Assembly (NCBI GenBank): GCA_033816765.1
Contig: CM066296.1
Coordinates: 868,001-932,000, forward strand
DNA from: Nothopassalora personata
Taxonomy: Eukaryota > Ascomycota > Dothideomycetes > Mycosphaerellales > Mycosphaerellaceae
Reading direction: 5' to 3'
Length of the DNA stretch: 64,000 bases
The stretch's first letter is position 1. Every line of letters starts with the position of its first letter. The position numbers and the translations under genes are program-made. Below, in pieces: positions 1-9,238 of this stretch. The notes below the pieces were generated by a model. The model was not told where the DNA came from. It saw only the letters and a program-made list of their open reading frames with translations, and did no database searches.

Positions 1-28
1 CTACGAACAGCCTGTGAACCCCACGAAA

Positions 29-853
29 ATGGAAGGGGTCTACAGGGATTCTGTCCCTCATGAGGGGATGGAGGAATCGGAGGAAGGGGAAACACCTGAA
101 TCTAGTAAAGAAGGGAGAAGCGGAACCAGCGCCGCTGAATTGGGTATGGGTGTAGGAATGAACAGCACAATTGGAATGGATGCTATGACTGCCCTCTTTA
201 GACGATTGGCAGTAGCAATGGAAAACGCTGGCCCTCGCTTTCCACCTCCAGGAGGTGCTGAGAATCCGTTCTTTGATGGCACCAATGCTACTGAGTTCTG
301 GGAGCGGTTTGGCGACCTAATGGACCAGTATCCGCCTCGGGCATCCATTAAGAAGGATGATTTCTGGGGCAGGTTTGAACGCAATTGCGAAATTACTATC
401 CGGCGTGTGGTCATGAGGCTGCCTGGGTGGCTCACCGGCAAGGCACGTTTCAGGAGGGCGTTCTTGTCAGAGTTCTCAAGGTTTGACGCCCACTCGATGT
501 TGGGGAGTCGGGAATATCTTGAGGAGATTGTTAGGGCGCAGCAAGGCAAGAGGCCTGAAGAACAAGATGTGAAGGAATTCATCCGCCTATTTGTATCCTC
601 AAGTGACCTAATTGAACCTGAGGATTTGGATAACAGCTCCCGGAGTCGCCTTCTCCTTCAGGGATTGCCAGAGAGGCAGTCGCGAAAGCGGTCTACAAGG
701 CTTGCGGGCTTCACCCAAAGCAACCTGAGAAGTTCAGGGACTTTCAGAGGATTCTCGATGAAGCTGCTAGCATCGCAGATGGTGAGGAGGGATGGAAAGC
801 TGTGCATACAGATTTCCCTCTTGCTTTGCCTCAGCTGCACCGCTCAGTCGTGA
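29..853 (+). CDS. gag: Gag N-terminal part (frameshifted at about 671)
   Basis: Structural Gag protein of copy A, forming the particle that packages element RNA. The ATG at 29 (MEGVYRDS) is conserved in copies B and C; the frame is also open back to the window edge, so an upstream start is possible. An acidic, Ser/Glu-rich N-terminus is followed by a capsid-like helical region (around the WERFGDLMDQY and REYLEEIVRAQQ segments). After about position 671 the frame is wrong: copy A reads CCAGAGAGG where B and C have CTAGAGG, a +2 slip in an AG repeat. The reading then runs to a premature stop at 851-853. The native continuation is in the frame of 673-1971. Confidence 0.8.
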   Translation: MEGVYRDSVPHEGMEESEEGETPESSKEGRSGTSAAELGMGVGMNSTIGMDAMTALFRRLAVAMENAGPRFPPPGGAENPFFDGTNATEFWERFGDLMDQYPPRASIKKDDFWGRFERNCEITIRRVVMRLPGWLTGKARFRRAFLSEFSRFDAHSMLGSREYLEEIVRAQQGKRPEEQDVKEFIRLFVSSSDLIEPEDLDNSSRSRLLLQGLPERQSRKRSTRLAGFTQSNLRSSGTFRGFSMKLLASQMVRRDGKLCIQISLLLCLSCTAQS

Positions 854-1971
854 AGCAAATGCCGCGCCTCAAGCCTGAGATTGACACGCTTAAGAAGGCC
901 ACCTCCAGGACTGTTGTTGATGATGACCTAATCCAGAAGGTAGCTGAAATGAGCATACGTGCATACCAGCGCGGTCGCGTCGCGGACGCGGGTGCCTTCT
1001 ACCCGAGCGAGAATCAACGCTCTATGCAACCGGAGAGGCACGACCCAGACACTGAACTGCAGGTTTACGCAATGCAGCGTCCCCCATCGCAAAATCGCGA
1101 ACAGTCCAAAGCGATGGATGGTTGTTGCTACAACTGTGGCAGTTCGAAGCACCAGGCCAGCAATTGTGGGGCGATGAGGTCCTTAATATCCCGGGGCTAC
1201 GTATACCTCGCCCCGAACAACTGGTGGTATCTAGGGAAAGAAGGCGATCCACGTCCCACCAAGTTCAACTTTCGGAGGGACTACAGCAAACCGAAACTGC
1301 TCTGCATGCTCCCTCTGCTCGAAGAACATTATGGACCGATCGAGTTTGACAACCAGTATGAGATTCCCGCACTGCGTAAGCAATGGATGGGTAGGGACTA
1401 CGCTGGGGTGACTAAGGTCACGCCTCCTGATCATTCTAAGCCCCCTCCTAACTTCAGGCATTTAATGGAGTATGGCCCTCAGGACGCGCGGTCTGGCCAA
1501 AAGGAGAAGGCTGCTGGGACATATTGGGTCTCATTCGGAGAAAGTGAAGCGGAGCAAGCAACCGACTTGGGCGAGCTTGACGAGGTATCTGCCTATCCTG
1601 TGCAGTCTGACAAAGTGAAAGGGAAGGCACCCGTAGGTATTCTGAAGAATCCGTACCCGAGGACCCGGTCCTCAGCCCAGGATCTGCGAGCCCGAGCTGA
1701 GGCTGCTGAGAAAGTTCGCCTGCAATTGGAACAGGAGATCCGGCAAGCTGAGATTGACCAGCAGGAGGTTGAAATGATTGACGAAGTCAGTGCTCAAATG
1801 AGCGAAACTCAGTCATCAGCTGGATCCGGGGTAACCCTAGGAAGGGGAAGTGATGCCCAAGTGAACAGACCAGGGAACGATGCTAACAAAGGACTGCCTA
1901 AGGATATGCCTGTTGGTCCCGTGAACGCCCCTTCGCACAAAGGAAGCGTATGCAGAATGCCAAGACTATGA
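673..1971 (+). CDS. gag: Gag C-terminal part with zinc knuckle
   Basis: Continuation of Gag in the frame reached after the +2 slip at about 671. It contains one CCHC zinc knuckle (C-x2-C-x4-H-x4-C) at 1,126-1,167, the standard retrotransposon nucleocapsid RNA-binding motif. A Glu/Gln-rich, probably coiled-coil stretch follows near 1,680-1,800. In copy A the frame closes at 1,971. In B and C a run of five C's (four in A, at about 1,927-1,930) keeps Gag open into the protease frame, so the family norm appears to be a Gag-Pro fusion. No independent start codon should be assumed here; the piece is real coding sequence because its codons survive as a matching frame in copies B and C. Confidence 0.8.
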   Translation, partial: EAVAKAVYKACGLHPKQPEKFRDFQRILDEAASIADGEEGWKAVHTDFPLALPQLHRSVVKQMPRLKPEIDTLKKATSRTVVDDDLIQKVAEMSIRAYQRGRVADAGAFYPSENQRSMQPERHDPDTELQVYAMQRPPSQNREQSKAMDGCCYNCGSSKHQASNCGAMRSLISRGYVYLAPNNWWYLGKEGDPRPTKFNFRRDYSKPKLLCMLPLLEEHYGPIEFDNQYEIPALRKQWMGRDYAGVTKVTPPDHSKPPPNFRHLMEYGPQDARSGQKEKAAGTYWVSFGESEAEQATDLGELDEVSAYPVQSDKVKGKAPVGILKNPYPRTRSSAQDLRARAEAAEKVRLQLEQEIRQAEIDQQEVEMIDEVSAQMSETQSSAGSGVTLGRGSDAQVNRPGNDANKGLPKDMPVGPVNAPSHKGSVCRMPRL

Positions 1972-2828
1972 GGATTGACAACTACGTCCGACAGTATGGT
2001 TCAGCTGGTGATGCCCCGGTTACAAAGGAAGAGGGTATCATCTACTGGATTGATCAGATCCTCCAGACAACGTTTCCCAGTGTGAACGCCCAAGATTGGT
2101 TTCGATATGGTCGCTGGTTCGAGGCTGCCCTCTTCGGTCGCGTTGCTAACACCCCCGCTCTTCAGGAGAAGCTCGCTACAGTGCGACGTCTTGCAGGAAA
2201 GGACCCTGAGGTTCGCACTGGACAAGTGGTCACCTGTGAAGATGAACCTGAGTATAATGAGGAGGTCTTCCGCGAAGATGGTCAGGCCCAGTATGTCGGA
2301 GTGTATTCAACCATGCTTTGCTCCAAGGGTGCGGTCCCTGCTGCTGAGCTATATGAGGATGTTGAGAAGATCGGGCTCTCTAGTGTCCTTGACAACTTTG
2401 CTATGGTCCCTAGTCCTTGGGTAGTAGCGGAATTTGGGACGAACAAGAACCAGATCAGGTGCCTAATTGATGAGGGTTCCGAGGTGAATATCATCGGCCA
2501 GAGGAACGCTCATAGGTTTGGGTTACCAGTAATGTCGAGTGCTCAGCTTGCCTTTCGAGGTGCTGGAGGGCGGGCCCAGTTCAAAGGTGTTGTGGGCAAT
2601 TTGGATGTTTGGGTATTTGGGGTTCACTGCCAAGTGGACATGTTCATCTCCTCGGATCCAAACTCGCCAACAATCCTAGGACGTCCGTGGGCCCGCAAGG
2701 TGCGGCTCACTGCCCGTAACTGCGATGATGGTTCATGGGAGGGGACTATTGCCAGCCGCAAAGGTGAAAGTGTCATGTTTACTGCCCTAGTTGGCTCGGA
2801 CAGGTGCAAAACCTTCAGGAACTATTGA
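1932..2828 (+). CDS. pro: Retropepsin-like aspartic protease (Gag-Pro C-terminal part)
   Basis: Retroviral-type aspartyl protease that would mature Gag and Pol. The active-site segment is LIDEGSEVNII, with the catalytic Asp codon at 2,469 (D-E-G-S in place of the usual D-T/S-G-A/S). A flap-like and C-terminal segment ending ILGRPWARKVRL follows, as in pepsin-type retropepsins. The frame joins the Gag frame in copies B and C through one extra C at about 1,930. Copy A also lacks one C at about 2,813 (two C's versus three in B and C), which makes it stop at 2,826-2,828. In B and C the frame would run to the stop aligned with 2,855-2,857, just past a -1 frameshift site. Confidence 0.82.
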   Translation, partial: FAQRKRMQNAKTMRIDNYVRQYGSAGDAPVTKEEGIIYWIDQILQTTFPSVNAQDWFRYGRWFEAALFGRVANTPALQEKLATVRRLAGKDPEVRTGQVVTCEDEPEYNEEVFREDGQAQYVGVYSTMLCSKGAVPAAELYEDVEKIGLSSVLDNFAMVPSPWVVAEFGTNKNQIRCLIDEGSEVNIIGQRNAHRFGLPVMSSAQLAFRGAGGRAQFKGVVGNLDVWVFGVHCQVDMFISSDPNSPTILGRPWARKVRLTARNCDDGSWEGTIASRKGESVMFTALVGSDRCKTFRNY

Positions 2829-2835
2829 AAGCGTC

Positions 2836-2877
2836 GGGAAATGGAATGGTGGGTTGAGTTACGGCGCTCAACCCACC
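2836..2877 (+). promoter_or_regulatory. Programmed -1 ribosomal frameshift signal (Gag-Pro to Pol)
   Basis: The heptamer GGGAAAT at 2,836-2,842 is phased as G GGA AAT in the ancestral Gag-Pro frame, matching the X XXY YYZ rule. A 5-nt spacer (2,843-2,847) leads to a perfect 11-bp stem: GGTGGGTTGAG at 2,848-2,858 pairs with CTCAACCCACC at 2,867-2,877 around an 8-nt loop. The Gag-Pro stop TGA (2,855-2,857) lies inside the 5' arm. Slipping back one base enters exactly the Pol frame. Copy C keeps a fully paired stem at 60,510-60,539 on the minus strand; copy B keeps the heptamer and a stem with one mismatch. Not experimentally shown. Confidence 0.82.
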
Positions 2878-5800
2878 GATTTGCTAAAGCCGGGTTTGAC
2901 AAAATCAGTGAGGTTCTCGCACTATCTCGGAGAAACCTCGGACTTTGATTTGCCGGTCCCGGGACCGGTAAATAGCTATAGTGAGGAAAACGGATACGAC
3001 CACGACACGACGCATCTGCAGGAACCCGGCAAGGCTCTAACGCCTAGCAACCATTCAGCTCACTTATTGGGATTGCTTAGGACTGCTGTAGCAAAGGAAC
3101 GAGTTGCAGAAATTGGAACAGGCGCGTTTGAGGGAGATTCTATTGCTAACGTTTATTCAGTTCAAGGGGACTGGCCCTCCGAGATCCTGAGACAATCTGC
3201 ATTGAATGCTCAGGCACGGAAGCAACAAGCAGGCCTACATATAGCTAACATTAGGATGCCGCAGGTCTTCACGATGTACAAGCGTAAGGCGGACAAGAAA
3301 AAGCCAGTGGACGCGAGCGTTCACGAACGCCCAGAATCACGAGTTGAGGGAGATATGGAATGGAAGCGCAGGGCACTGTACCTGGAATCCAAGATGCCTG
3401 AAGGACAAGGTCCGTTTGATGGGAAGTACTTGACTAAGAAATTCTCAAGTATTGAGCGAGGTAGCCGGATCACTCCAGAACGACTTACCTCAATCAAGGT
3501 TGGCATCAAGCTATTGCCAATGGAAAGGGCCTTATTCGATGAGATGCTCTACAACCGGGAGGCAGTCCTCGCTTGGGATTTCAGTCACATGAGGCAAATT
3601 AGGCACGACGTCGTGCCACCTCAGAAGATCAACACGGTCCCTCATAGGCCATGGCAGGCACGCCCTATCCGGTTGCACCCAAGTCTTAGGGCAATTGTTG
3701 AGCGCATGATTAGAGCCCGGATCAAGAATAACATCCTAGAATACTCACAAGGGGCTTATTCCAATAGCTGGTTCCTGGTCGCAAAGAAGGTTGATGCCTC
3801 TGGAAGCGATGTGCCATATCGGTTGATCAACTCAGCTGTGCTCCTGAATGAGGTTACTATGCGCGATGCTAACATTCCACCGGACACGGATAGCTTCTCA
3901 GAGGATTTTGCCGGGTGCCGAGTCGCTTCACTTGTGGACCTGTTTTCAGGTTATGATCAGATTACTTTGGATGAGTCCTGCCGGGACTTAACAGCCTTCA
4001 TGACCCCTCTTGGCCTAGTACGCAACACGACTCTGCCTCAAGGAGCTACCAATTCAGTTGCTCAGTTCGTGCGTGCGGTAACAAAGATTCTGCTTGATCA
4101 TATCTCGCATCGAGCGAAGCCGTTTCTCGATGACATCGGTATTAAGGGACCAACTGAGGACTATGGGAATGCCGAACTAGAGCCTGGGTTGAGAAAATGG
4201 GTCGTTGAGCACATCGTTTCCCTGGATCTGGTTCTTGCTGACCTGGAAAGAGCTGGTGCGGTAGTTGCTGGAGGCAAATCCCAATGGTTATACGAAAAGC
4301 TCAAGATTGTTGGGTACGTTACTGGCCCGGATGGTCGCTATCCTGACCCAAAGGTTGTGGCCAAGATCCTGGATTGGCCTACGCCTACCTGTATCAAGGA
4401 GGTCCGCACCTATGTGGGGCTGTGTGTGTACTTCCGGATATGGATTCCCTGGTTCGTTATCATCGCTCGACCGATGTACAAACTGCTGAAGAAGGACGCC
4501 GAGTTCACCTGGACAGAAAATGAGCAGTTCTCAAAAGAAGAGGTTGCTAGGTACCTTGTGCAGGCTCCAGCCTTAGTTACCCTCTGCTACTCACCTGGTG
4601 CTGGGTCCATCTTTGTCTCAGTTGATGCTAGCGGCACTGGATGGGGATGTATCGTTTCTCAAGAATCAATGGACAGTACCCGACGGCGTCACCCGGTGCG
4701 GTATGAGAGTGGAATCTGGAGCGCGTCAGAATCCAGATATGATGCTGGGAAGCGGGAATGCCTTGGGGTCCTTAAGGGGCTTAAGAAGATCCAGAGATAT
4801 ATCACTGGCGTTGATTTTGTCCTTGAGGTTGATGCCAAGACACTTGTATGGCAGCTTAACCGGCCGGCTTCGGACCTGCCAAACTCGGCAATGGCCCGGT
4901 GGGTCGCATGGATCAGGTTGTTCACGTTCGAGGTAAAGCACGTTGCGGGGACTAGACACACTGGCCCAGATGCCCTGTCTCGAAGGCCCTCTACACCTCA
5001 AGAACCCAGGAAAGCTGACGAAGACGAAGTCGACCAGATGATTGATGATAAGCTGTTCAGGTACCCGGAGCCGGTCGACACCTATCCAGTTGAAATCCAG
5101 AAAACACGACATCTCGGGGACCAATATTCTGAGGGCTCTCAGCAGCTTGCTCAGGTTATAGAAACCAGGACCCGGCCCGATGGTGTTACCCGTGCTGAGT
5201 ACCGGCGGCTGGTGAAGAAGAGCGTCAACTTCTTTGTCCGAGACCAATTGCTGTTCTTCCAGAAGCGCCGAGGAGCACCGTTGCAACTTGTGATTGACGA
5301 TGATGAGGCTCAGAAGGAGATCGTCATAGAATGCCATGAAAGACACGGTCATCGCAGCGCTGAGGTCGTGTACAACCTTATTTCCGATCGGTATTACTGG
5401 GACGGGTGCTTCGCCGATGTCTCTGCGTGGGTTCGAAGTTGTGCTCCTTGTAGGTTTCGCGAAGGCAACCAGCGCGCTGGCGAGCTTCACTCATCGAGCC
5501 CTCAGGTCATTGGTGAGAAGTGGTACTCGGACCCCGTCCAGGTGCACAAAAATGGATACCTCCTAGTTGCGCGCGAAGCACTCAGCAACTGGATCGAGGC
5601 TAGAGTGACAAGGGCACCTCCCAGCTCGAAGACAGTTGCCAAGTTTCTATACGAAGATGTCTTCTGTAGGCACGGCTGCTGTGCTGAAATTGTGCTTGAT
5701 AACGCTACGGTTCATGCGGCTGAGGTTGAGCGGTTGCTCGTAGGACTTGGTGTTCGAAGGATCCGAATATCACCGTACCATCCGCAGTCTAATGCTCCGG

Positions 5801-6624
5801 TCGAGGTTGGGCACCGTCCGATTCTTGCAGCGTTAGCAAAGCTTACAAGGAACACATACCGCGGATGGGAGCAATGGGTACCCGCTGTGTTATGGGCTGA
5901 TAGGACCACGACCTGTCGTACTACTGGAATGACGCCGGCTCAGGTCCTGTATGGCCATCGCACGATTCTGCCAATTGAGGTTGAGTACCCGACGTGGGCG
6001 AATTATCAATGGGGATCGGTGAGAACGACTGAGGACCTGCTTGCCATACGTGCGCGTCAACTCCAGGCTCGAGACCTTAGTTTGGAAGAGCTGCATGCTC
6101 GAAGGAAGCGACTAAGAGAACTTAGCAAGGACTACTTCGATTCTCACCGAAATGTTGACTTTGCTGGTTTCCAGAAGGGCGACCTTGTCATGAGGTTCGA
6201 CAAGCCATATAAGGATGACTTCTCACGCAAGATCGGTTACCGATGGCAAGGTCCATATCGGGTGTCCAGTGTCTCCAGGAAGTTTGGTACCTATATTCTT
6301 GAGGAACTTGATGGCACGCCAATGAAGGGAGTTCAGGCACGAGAAAACCTTAAGCTAGTTCCAGAGCTTCGCCCGGATAACATAGGAGTACCAGGCCTGG
6401 ATGATGGGATCGATCTCGTAATGGGGGAGGGAGAAGTCGCTGATAGCGAAGACAGCAGTGATTCGAACGAGATCGAGCCCATCGCCGACGAAGACGTGCT
6501 ACCTGTAGGAATTGACGAAAGGGGATCGTATCCTGAACCGGAATCCAAGAAGCTATGGGTCAGGCCTCATGACCTTTCTGCAGCCGAAATTTCACAGTTC
6601 AGCAGGATCGAGGCTGAGAACTAA
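2842..6624 (+). CDS. pol: Pol polyprotein: reverse transcriptase, RNase H, integrase
   Basis: Ty3/gypsy Pol, open over 3.8 kb (a reading frame is open from 2,791; numbering here counts that codon as 1). Reverse transcriptase shows LVDLFSGYDQ (Asp383) and the catalytic box FLDD at 445-448 (F instead of the usual Y). RNase H has the DEDD set at D612, E656, D681 and D727. Integrase has an HHCC zinc-binding region (H849/H852 or H854, C884, C887), a D914, D970, E1005 triad, and a GPY/F-like module (WQGPYRV). No chromodomain is seen. The frame is -1 relative to Gag-Pro, consistent with the frameshift signal at its start. The C-terminus is acidic. Copy C lacks the last part and runs into its LTR. 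Confidence 0.95.
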   Translation, partial: WNGGLSYGAQPTDLLKPGLTKSVRFSHYLGETSDFDLPVPGPVNSYSEENGYDHDTTHLQEPGKALTPSNHSAHLLGLLRTAVAKERVAEIGTGAFEGDSIANVYSVQGDWPSEILRQSALNAQARKQQAGLHIANIRMPQVFTMYKRKADKKKPVDASVHERPESRVEGDMEWKRRALYLESKMPEGQGPFDGKYLTKKFSSIERGSRITPERLTSIKVGIKLLPMERALFDEMLYNREAVLAWDFSHMRQIRHDVVPPQKINTVPHRPWQARPIRLHPSLRAIVERMIRARIKNNILEYSQGAYSNSWFLVAKKVDASGSDVPYRLINSAVLLNEVTMRDANIPPDTDSFSEDFAGCRVASLVDLFSGYDQITLDESCRDLTAFMTPLGLVRNTTLPQGATNSVAQFVRAVTKILLDHISHRAKPFLDDIGIKGPTEDYGNAELEPGLRKWVVEHIVSLDLVLADLERAGAVVAGGKSQWLYEKLKIVGYVTGPDGRYPDPKVVAKILDWPTPTCIKEVRTYVGLCVYFRIWIPWFVIIARPMYKLLKKDAEFTWTENEQFSKEEVARYLVQAPALVTLCYSPGAGSIFVSVDASGTGWGCIVSQESMDSTRRRHPVRYESGIWSASESRYDAGKRECLGVLKGLKKIQRYITGVDFVLEVDAKTLVWQLNRPASDLPNSAMARWVAWIRLFTFEVKHVAGTRHTGPDALSRRPSTPQEPRKADEDEVDQMIDDKLFRYPEPVDTYPVEIQKTRHLGDQYSEGSQQLAQVIETRTRPDGVTRAEYRRLVKKSVNFFVRDQLLFFQKRRGAPLQLVIDDDEAQKEIVIECHERHGHRSAEVVYNLISDRYYWDGCFADVSAWVRSCAPCRFREGNQRAGELHSSSPQVIGEKWYSDPVQVHKNGYLLVAREALSNWIEARVTRAPPSSKTVAKFLYEDVFCRHGCCAEIVLDNATVHAAEVERLLVGLGVRRIRISPYHPQSNAPVEVGHRPILAALAKLTRNTYRGWEQWVPAVLWADRTTTCRTTGMTPAQVLYGHRTILPIEVEYPTWANYQWGSVRTTEDLLAIRARQLQARDLSLEELHARRKRLRELSKDYFDSHRNVDFAGFQKGDLVMRFDKPYKDDFSRKIGYRWQGPYRVSSVSRKFGTYILEELDGTPMKGVQARENLKLVPELRPDNIGVPGLDDGIDLVMGEGEVADSEDSSDSNEIEPIADEDVLPVGIDERGSYPEPESKKLWVRPHDLSAAEISQFSRIEAEN
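2948..2973. promoter_or_regulatory. 26-bp GC-rich palindrome inside pol start
   Basis: Half site ATTTGCCGGTCCC and its near-perfect inverse ...GGGACCGGTAAAT. It is the first of three occurrences of the same palindrome in copy A (also 6,766-6,791 and 10,881-10,906). Here it encodes LPVPGPVN within Pol. It is kept in the RIPped copies B (about 51,020) and C (about 60,420). It could be a protein-binding site of CGG...CCG type, as used by fungal Zn2Cys6 factors; that is inference. Confidence 0.6.
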
Positions 6625-7225
6625 TCAGTTGGCAATGGCGTACGGAGTTCACTTCCCTTAGGCATGTGTTGCGCATGCCCTTCAGTTTGTTAAGCCGATT
6701 CGGTTATCTGGACTTCACTTCATGGGGTGTTCTTGCCTTGGTTGGACCTCAGTTAGTAGAGTCACATTTACCGGTCCCGGGACCGGTAAATCGGATCACG
6801 TGACAGCGTGGCATGCCCCCTGCCGAATGCTCACCTAGGTGGTCACCAGCACTGGTTTTCGGTCACATGCAGGGCCATCGGACCTTCAGTGTGATCTCAA
6901 TGGCACTGCTCTTGCCACTTATGAGACCGGTCTCGGCGCTGCTGCCTTGCAACGGTCACAGGGACATACGCTGAGAGGCATCCTTAAGCGCAGCTCTCTG
7001 CCTGCTACTTCCTCTCTTTTTCTTCAAACACTAGCACCATCACCAGAACCACCAACACATCCACCTACCACCACACATCAGACGGTTCTCTGGCCTCTCT
7101 CTCTTCACGACCTTGACCTTCAAAGCCCACCCCGATACCAAGCTTTCAAAGCTTACCAACACTCCAGAGTGGCACCACGAGATAGCCAGCTCTTACGATC
7201 TCACTGATAGTGAATCCTAGTTATC
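6625..7225. other. Pol-ORF3 intergenic region, likely internal promoter and 5' leader
   Basis: About 600 bp without an open frame I would call. It holds the palindrome plus TCACGTGA module at 6,766-6,803. Further on, a CA/pyrimidine-rich stretch at about 7,020-7,080 (runs of CACCA, CCACC, CTACCACC) resembles a fungal 5' leader. This suggests ORF3 has its own transcript rather than depending on read-through from pol; not proven. Confidence 0.5.
6766..6803. promoter_or_regulatory. Palindrome + E-box module upstream of ORF3
   Basis: A perfect 26-bp palindrome (half site ATTTACCGGTCCC, 6,766-6,791), a 4-nt gap, then TCACGTGA (6,796-6,803). The same two parts with the same 4-nt gap occur in opposite orientation in the LTR: TCACGTGA at 10,869-10,876 and the palindrome at 10,881-10,906. 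CACGTG is a known bHLH binding core; a role here is inferred from position, about 430 bp upstream of the ORF3 ATG. Confidence 0.6.
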
Positions 7226-9238
7226 ATGGCTTCAGCTGGTCCATCGTCACGCCCGGCTGGCTCGAGCACAGCGCTCACTAGCACTGTTACTGGGCTCACC
7301 CGCCCACCTCAGACCTTGTTCGAGTCCCTTCGCTTGCCGGACAACGTCAAGCATGTCCTTGCCAACACGAACACGCCGAAGTCCGCCGCTAATGTCATGT
7401 TCCGAGAGCTCAGTCCTCAGAAGCGGGTTGAGGTGTTGAAGGACTTCTGCAAGGGCTTCGAGAAGGTGTTCGAAGACTGCTCCGTCTGGGTTGACCTGTT
7501 TTTCGAGGAAGTTGAGAGCGGCATGGGCAAGACCTACCAGGATGAATTCCTTGGTAACAGGAAGCTCGATGTCTTGTTTCCCATCGTCGGCAAGATTCGC
7601 AAGACCGGTTCAGAGATTCGTAACCGAGAGAGGACTCTTCGCGCCACGCTTACCCGCCACTGGCCACAGCAGATGGACAACAAGATTCTTGATCGACGCG
7701 TCATCTCCGAGCTTTGCAGCACTGACAGTGGGCGCCGCCAGTTCACGGCCTTCATCAACAAGTACCCAGACTACAGCAAGGCTGTTGGCAGAATTCAGAG
7801 GGCATTGATCTGGCGTATGAGGATCGGCCGCAAGGGCATAGATCGCAAGCGAATTCTGGAGCCTGGTGATCTTACCCGGTGCGACAGGGAGGCTGAAGCA
7901 CGCAGCATTGATCCGCAGTCGGCTGAGAGCAGGGAGATCATCAGAAGACACCGCCTAGCCGTCTATGAGGATGGCCTTCCATACTTCATGGAGGGTACTA
8001 TCACTGAGAAGTCCGCGTCCCCAGAGGACAGCACAGGTCAACCTGGACCATCTGGCCAGCAACAGACTCAGCCACCACCGGGTGGCAAAGGCAAAGGACG
8101 TGCAAAGACTACCACGCCAACTCCACCAGCCTCTACCCAGCCTGCAGTCCCATCGAGAGGCGGTCGCAAGTCGAGTCGACTTGAGCAGCTCCGCATGAGC
8201 GAGAGCATAGGTGAGGGCATGACTGCGCCTGCTCAATCCTCGCCTAACCGAACGCTGGACGGCGCACCCATACGCGAAGGCAGTCCGCTGGGTACACCGG
8301 TTGGCACCCCACGATCCACTCCGGCCCTGACTGAGGGTGGCAATCCGATACTCACCATGTCACCTTCGGCTGTGATCAGGGATGTATCAGTCTTCAAGGA
8401 TCAGATCCTGCAGGAAGACGAGACCCTCCGGATCAAGCGCGCCAACTGCACCTGCAATGAGCGGTACTGTGGCATCAAGTTCAGGAACTCGATTGATGTG
8501 GATGGCATTGACTGGCTACCTGAGCACCGGATGGCGGGCCTTGAGATGCTCGAATATGCGGTCTCGCAGGTTCTTGAGAGGGATGGCAAGGTTAGCGCTG
8601 TGATGTGCGATCAGCATGTCCGAGATTTCTGCCACAAGGCCCTCCACTTCGTCACGAATCCCGGTATCACCACCAATACCCTGTGTGAGCGCGCGCTCAA
8701 GGTCCAAGACTGGCTCTTTGAAGGCAAGAGTTTTTCAGCTATCAAGGTGAAGAATGGGTCGTGGTTTCGCCCTGACAAGCGTGGTCAGAAGACTGTCAAC
8801 CCGCTTGGCTGCCTCCGTGTTCGAGGCAAAGCCGGCACCACGAGTGGCATCGTCACGCATGCCAACTACAATCAGATCCTCGACAAATTTGGCATTGATG
8901 AAGCTGACCAAGCCGATCTCGATAGCACCGGTACCTACATCAATGGCAACATGCTGTACTGGTACAATGACGCTGAACTAGCGCCGCGGGTTAAAACAGT
9001 CAGAGAGATGATGAGTCGAGAATTCGACGTGTACCGATGGCACCTGCGAGAGTTGAACAAGGTCAGCAACGGCGGCGTCTGCCAGAACATGTGGTATTCT
9101 CTGAGCCAACAGATCATGCGACAAGACCCCGGGCTGTGGCTCTTGCAAGTGGCGCTGCACCCTCAACACTGCACTCGGTTCATCTCCTTCCCCAGGCCTA
9201 CGATTTTCAGCTTTGACAGGGCTCATCAGGGGGGGTGA
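7226..9238 (+). CDS. ORF3, N-terminal two-thirds (unknown function, frameshifted at about 9,226)
   Basis: I do not recognise this protein. ATG at 7,226 follows the internal promoter-like region. Residues 1-250 are helical and charged, with several Arg/Lys patches. Residues about 255-375 are Pro/Ser/Gly-rich and probably disordered, with basic GKGKGRAK and GGRKSSR patches that could act in nuclear import. After that comes a Cys/His-rich segment: CxCx4C at C408, C410 and C415, then C461, H464, C469 and H470, a plausible zinc-binding site. No transmembrane segment or signal peptide is evident, so an envelope role is unlikely. Copy A has seven G's at 9,226-9,235 where RIPped copy B has six, so the frame shifts and ends at 9,238. 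In B the two parts lie in one frame of about 967 codons. Confidence 0.75.
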   Translation: MASAGPSSRPAGSSTALTSTVTGLTRPPQTLFESLRLPDNVKHVLANTNTPKSAANVMFRELSPQKRVEVLKDFCKGFEKVFEDCSVWVDLFFEEVESGMGKTYQDEFLGNRKLDVLFPIVGKIRKTGSEIRNRERTLRATLTRHWPQQMDNKILDRRVISELCSTDSGRRQFTAFINKYPDYSKAVGRIQRALIWRMRIGRKGIDRKRILEPGDLTRCDREAEARSIDPQSAESREIIRRHRLAVYEDGLPYFMEGTITEKSASPEDSTGQPGPSGQQQTQPPPGGKGKGRAKTTTPTPPASTQPAVPSRGGRKSSRLEQLRMSESIGEGMTAPAQSSPNRTLDGAPIREGSPLGTPVGTPRSTPALTEGGNPILTMSPSAVIRDVSVFKDQILQEDETLRIKRANCTCNERYCGIKFRNSIDVDGIDWLPEHRMAGLEMLEYAVSQVLERDGKVSAVMCDQHVRDFCHKALHFVTNPGITTNTLCERALKVQDWLFEGKSFSAIKVKNGSWFRPDKRGQKTVNPLGCLRVRGKAGTTSGIVTHANYNQILDKFGIDEADQADLDSTGTYINGNMLYWYNDAELAPRVKTVREMMSREFDVYRWHLRELNKVSNGGVCQNMWYSLSQQIMRQDPGLWLLQVALHPQHCTRFISFPRPTIFSFDRAHQGG

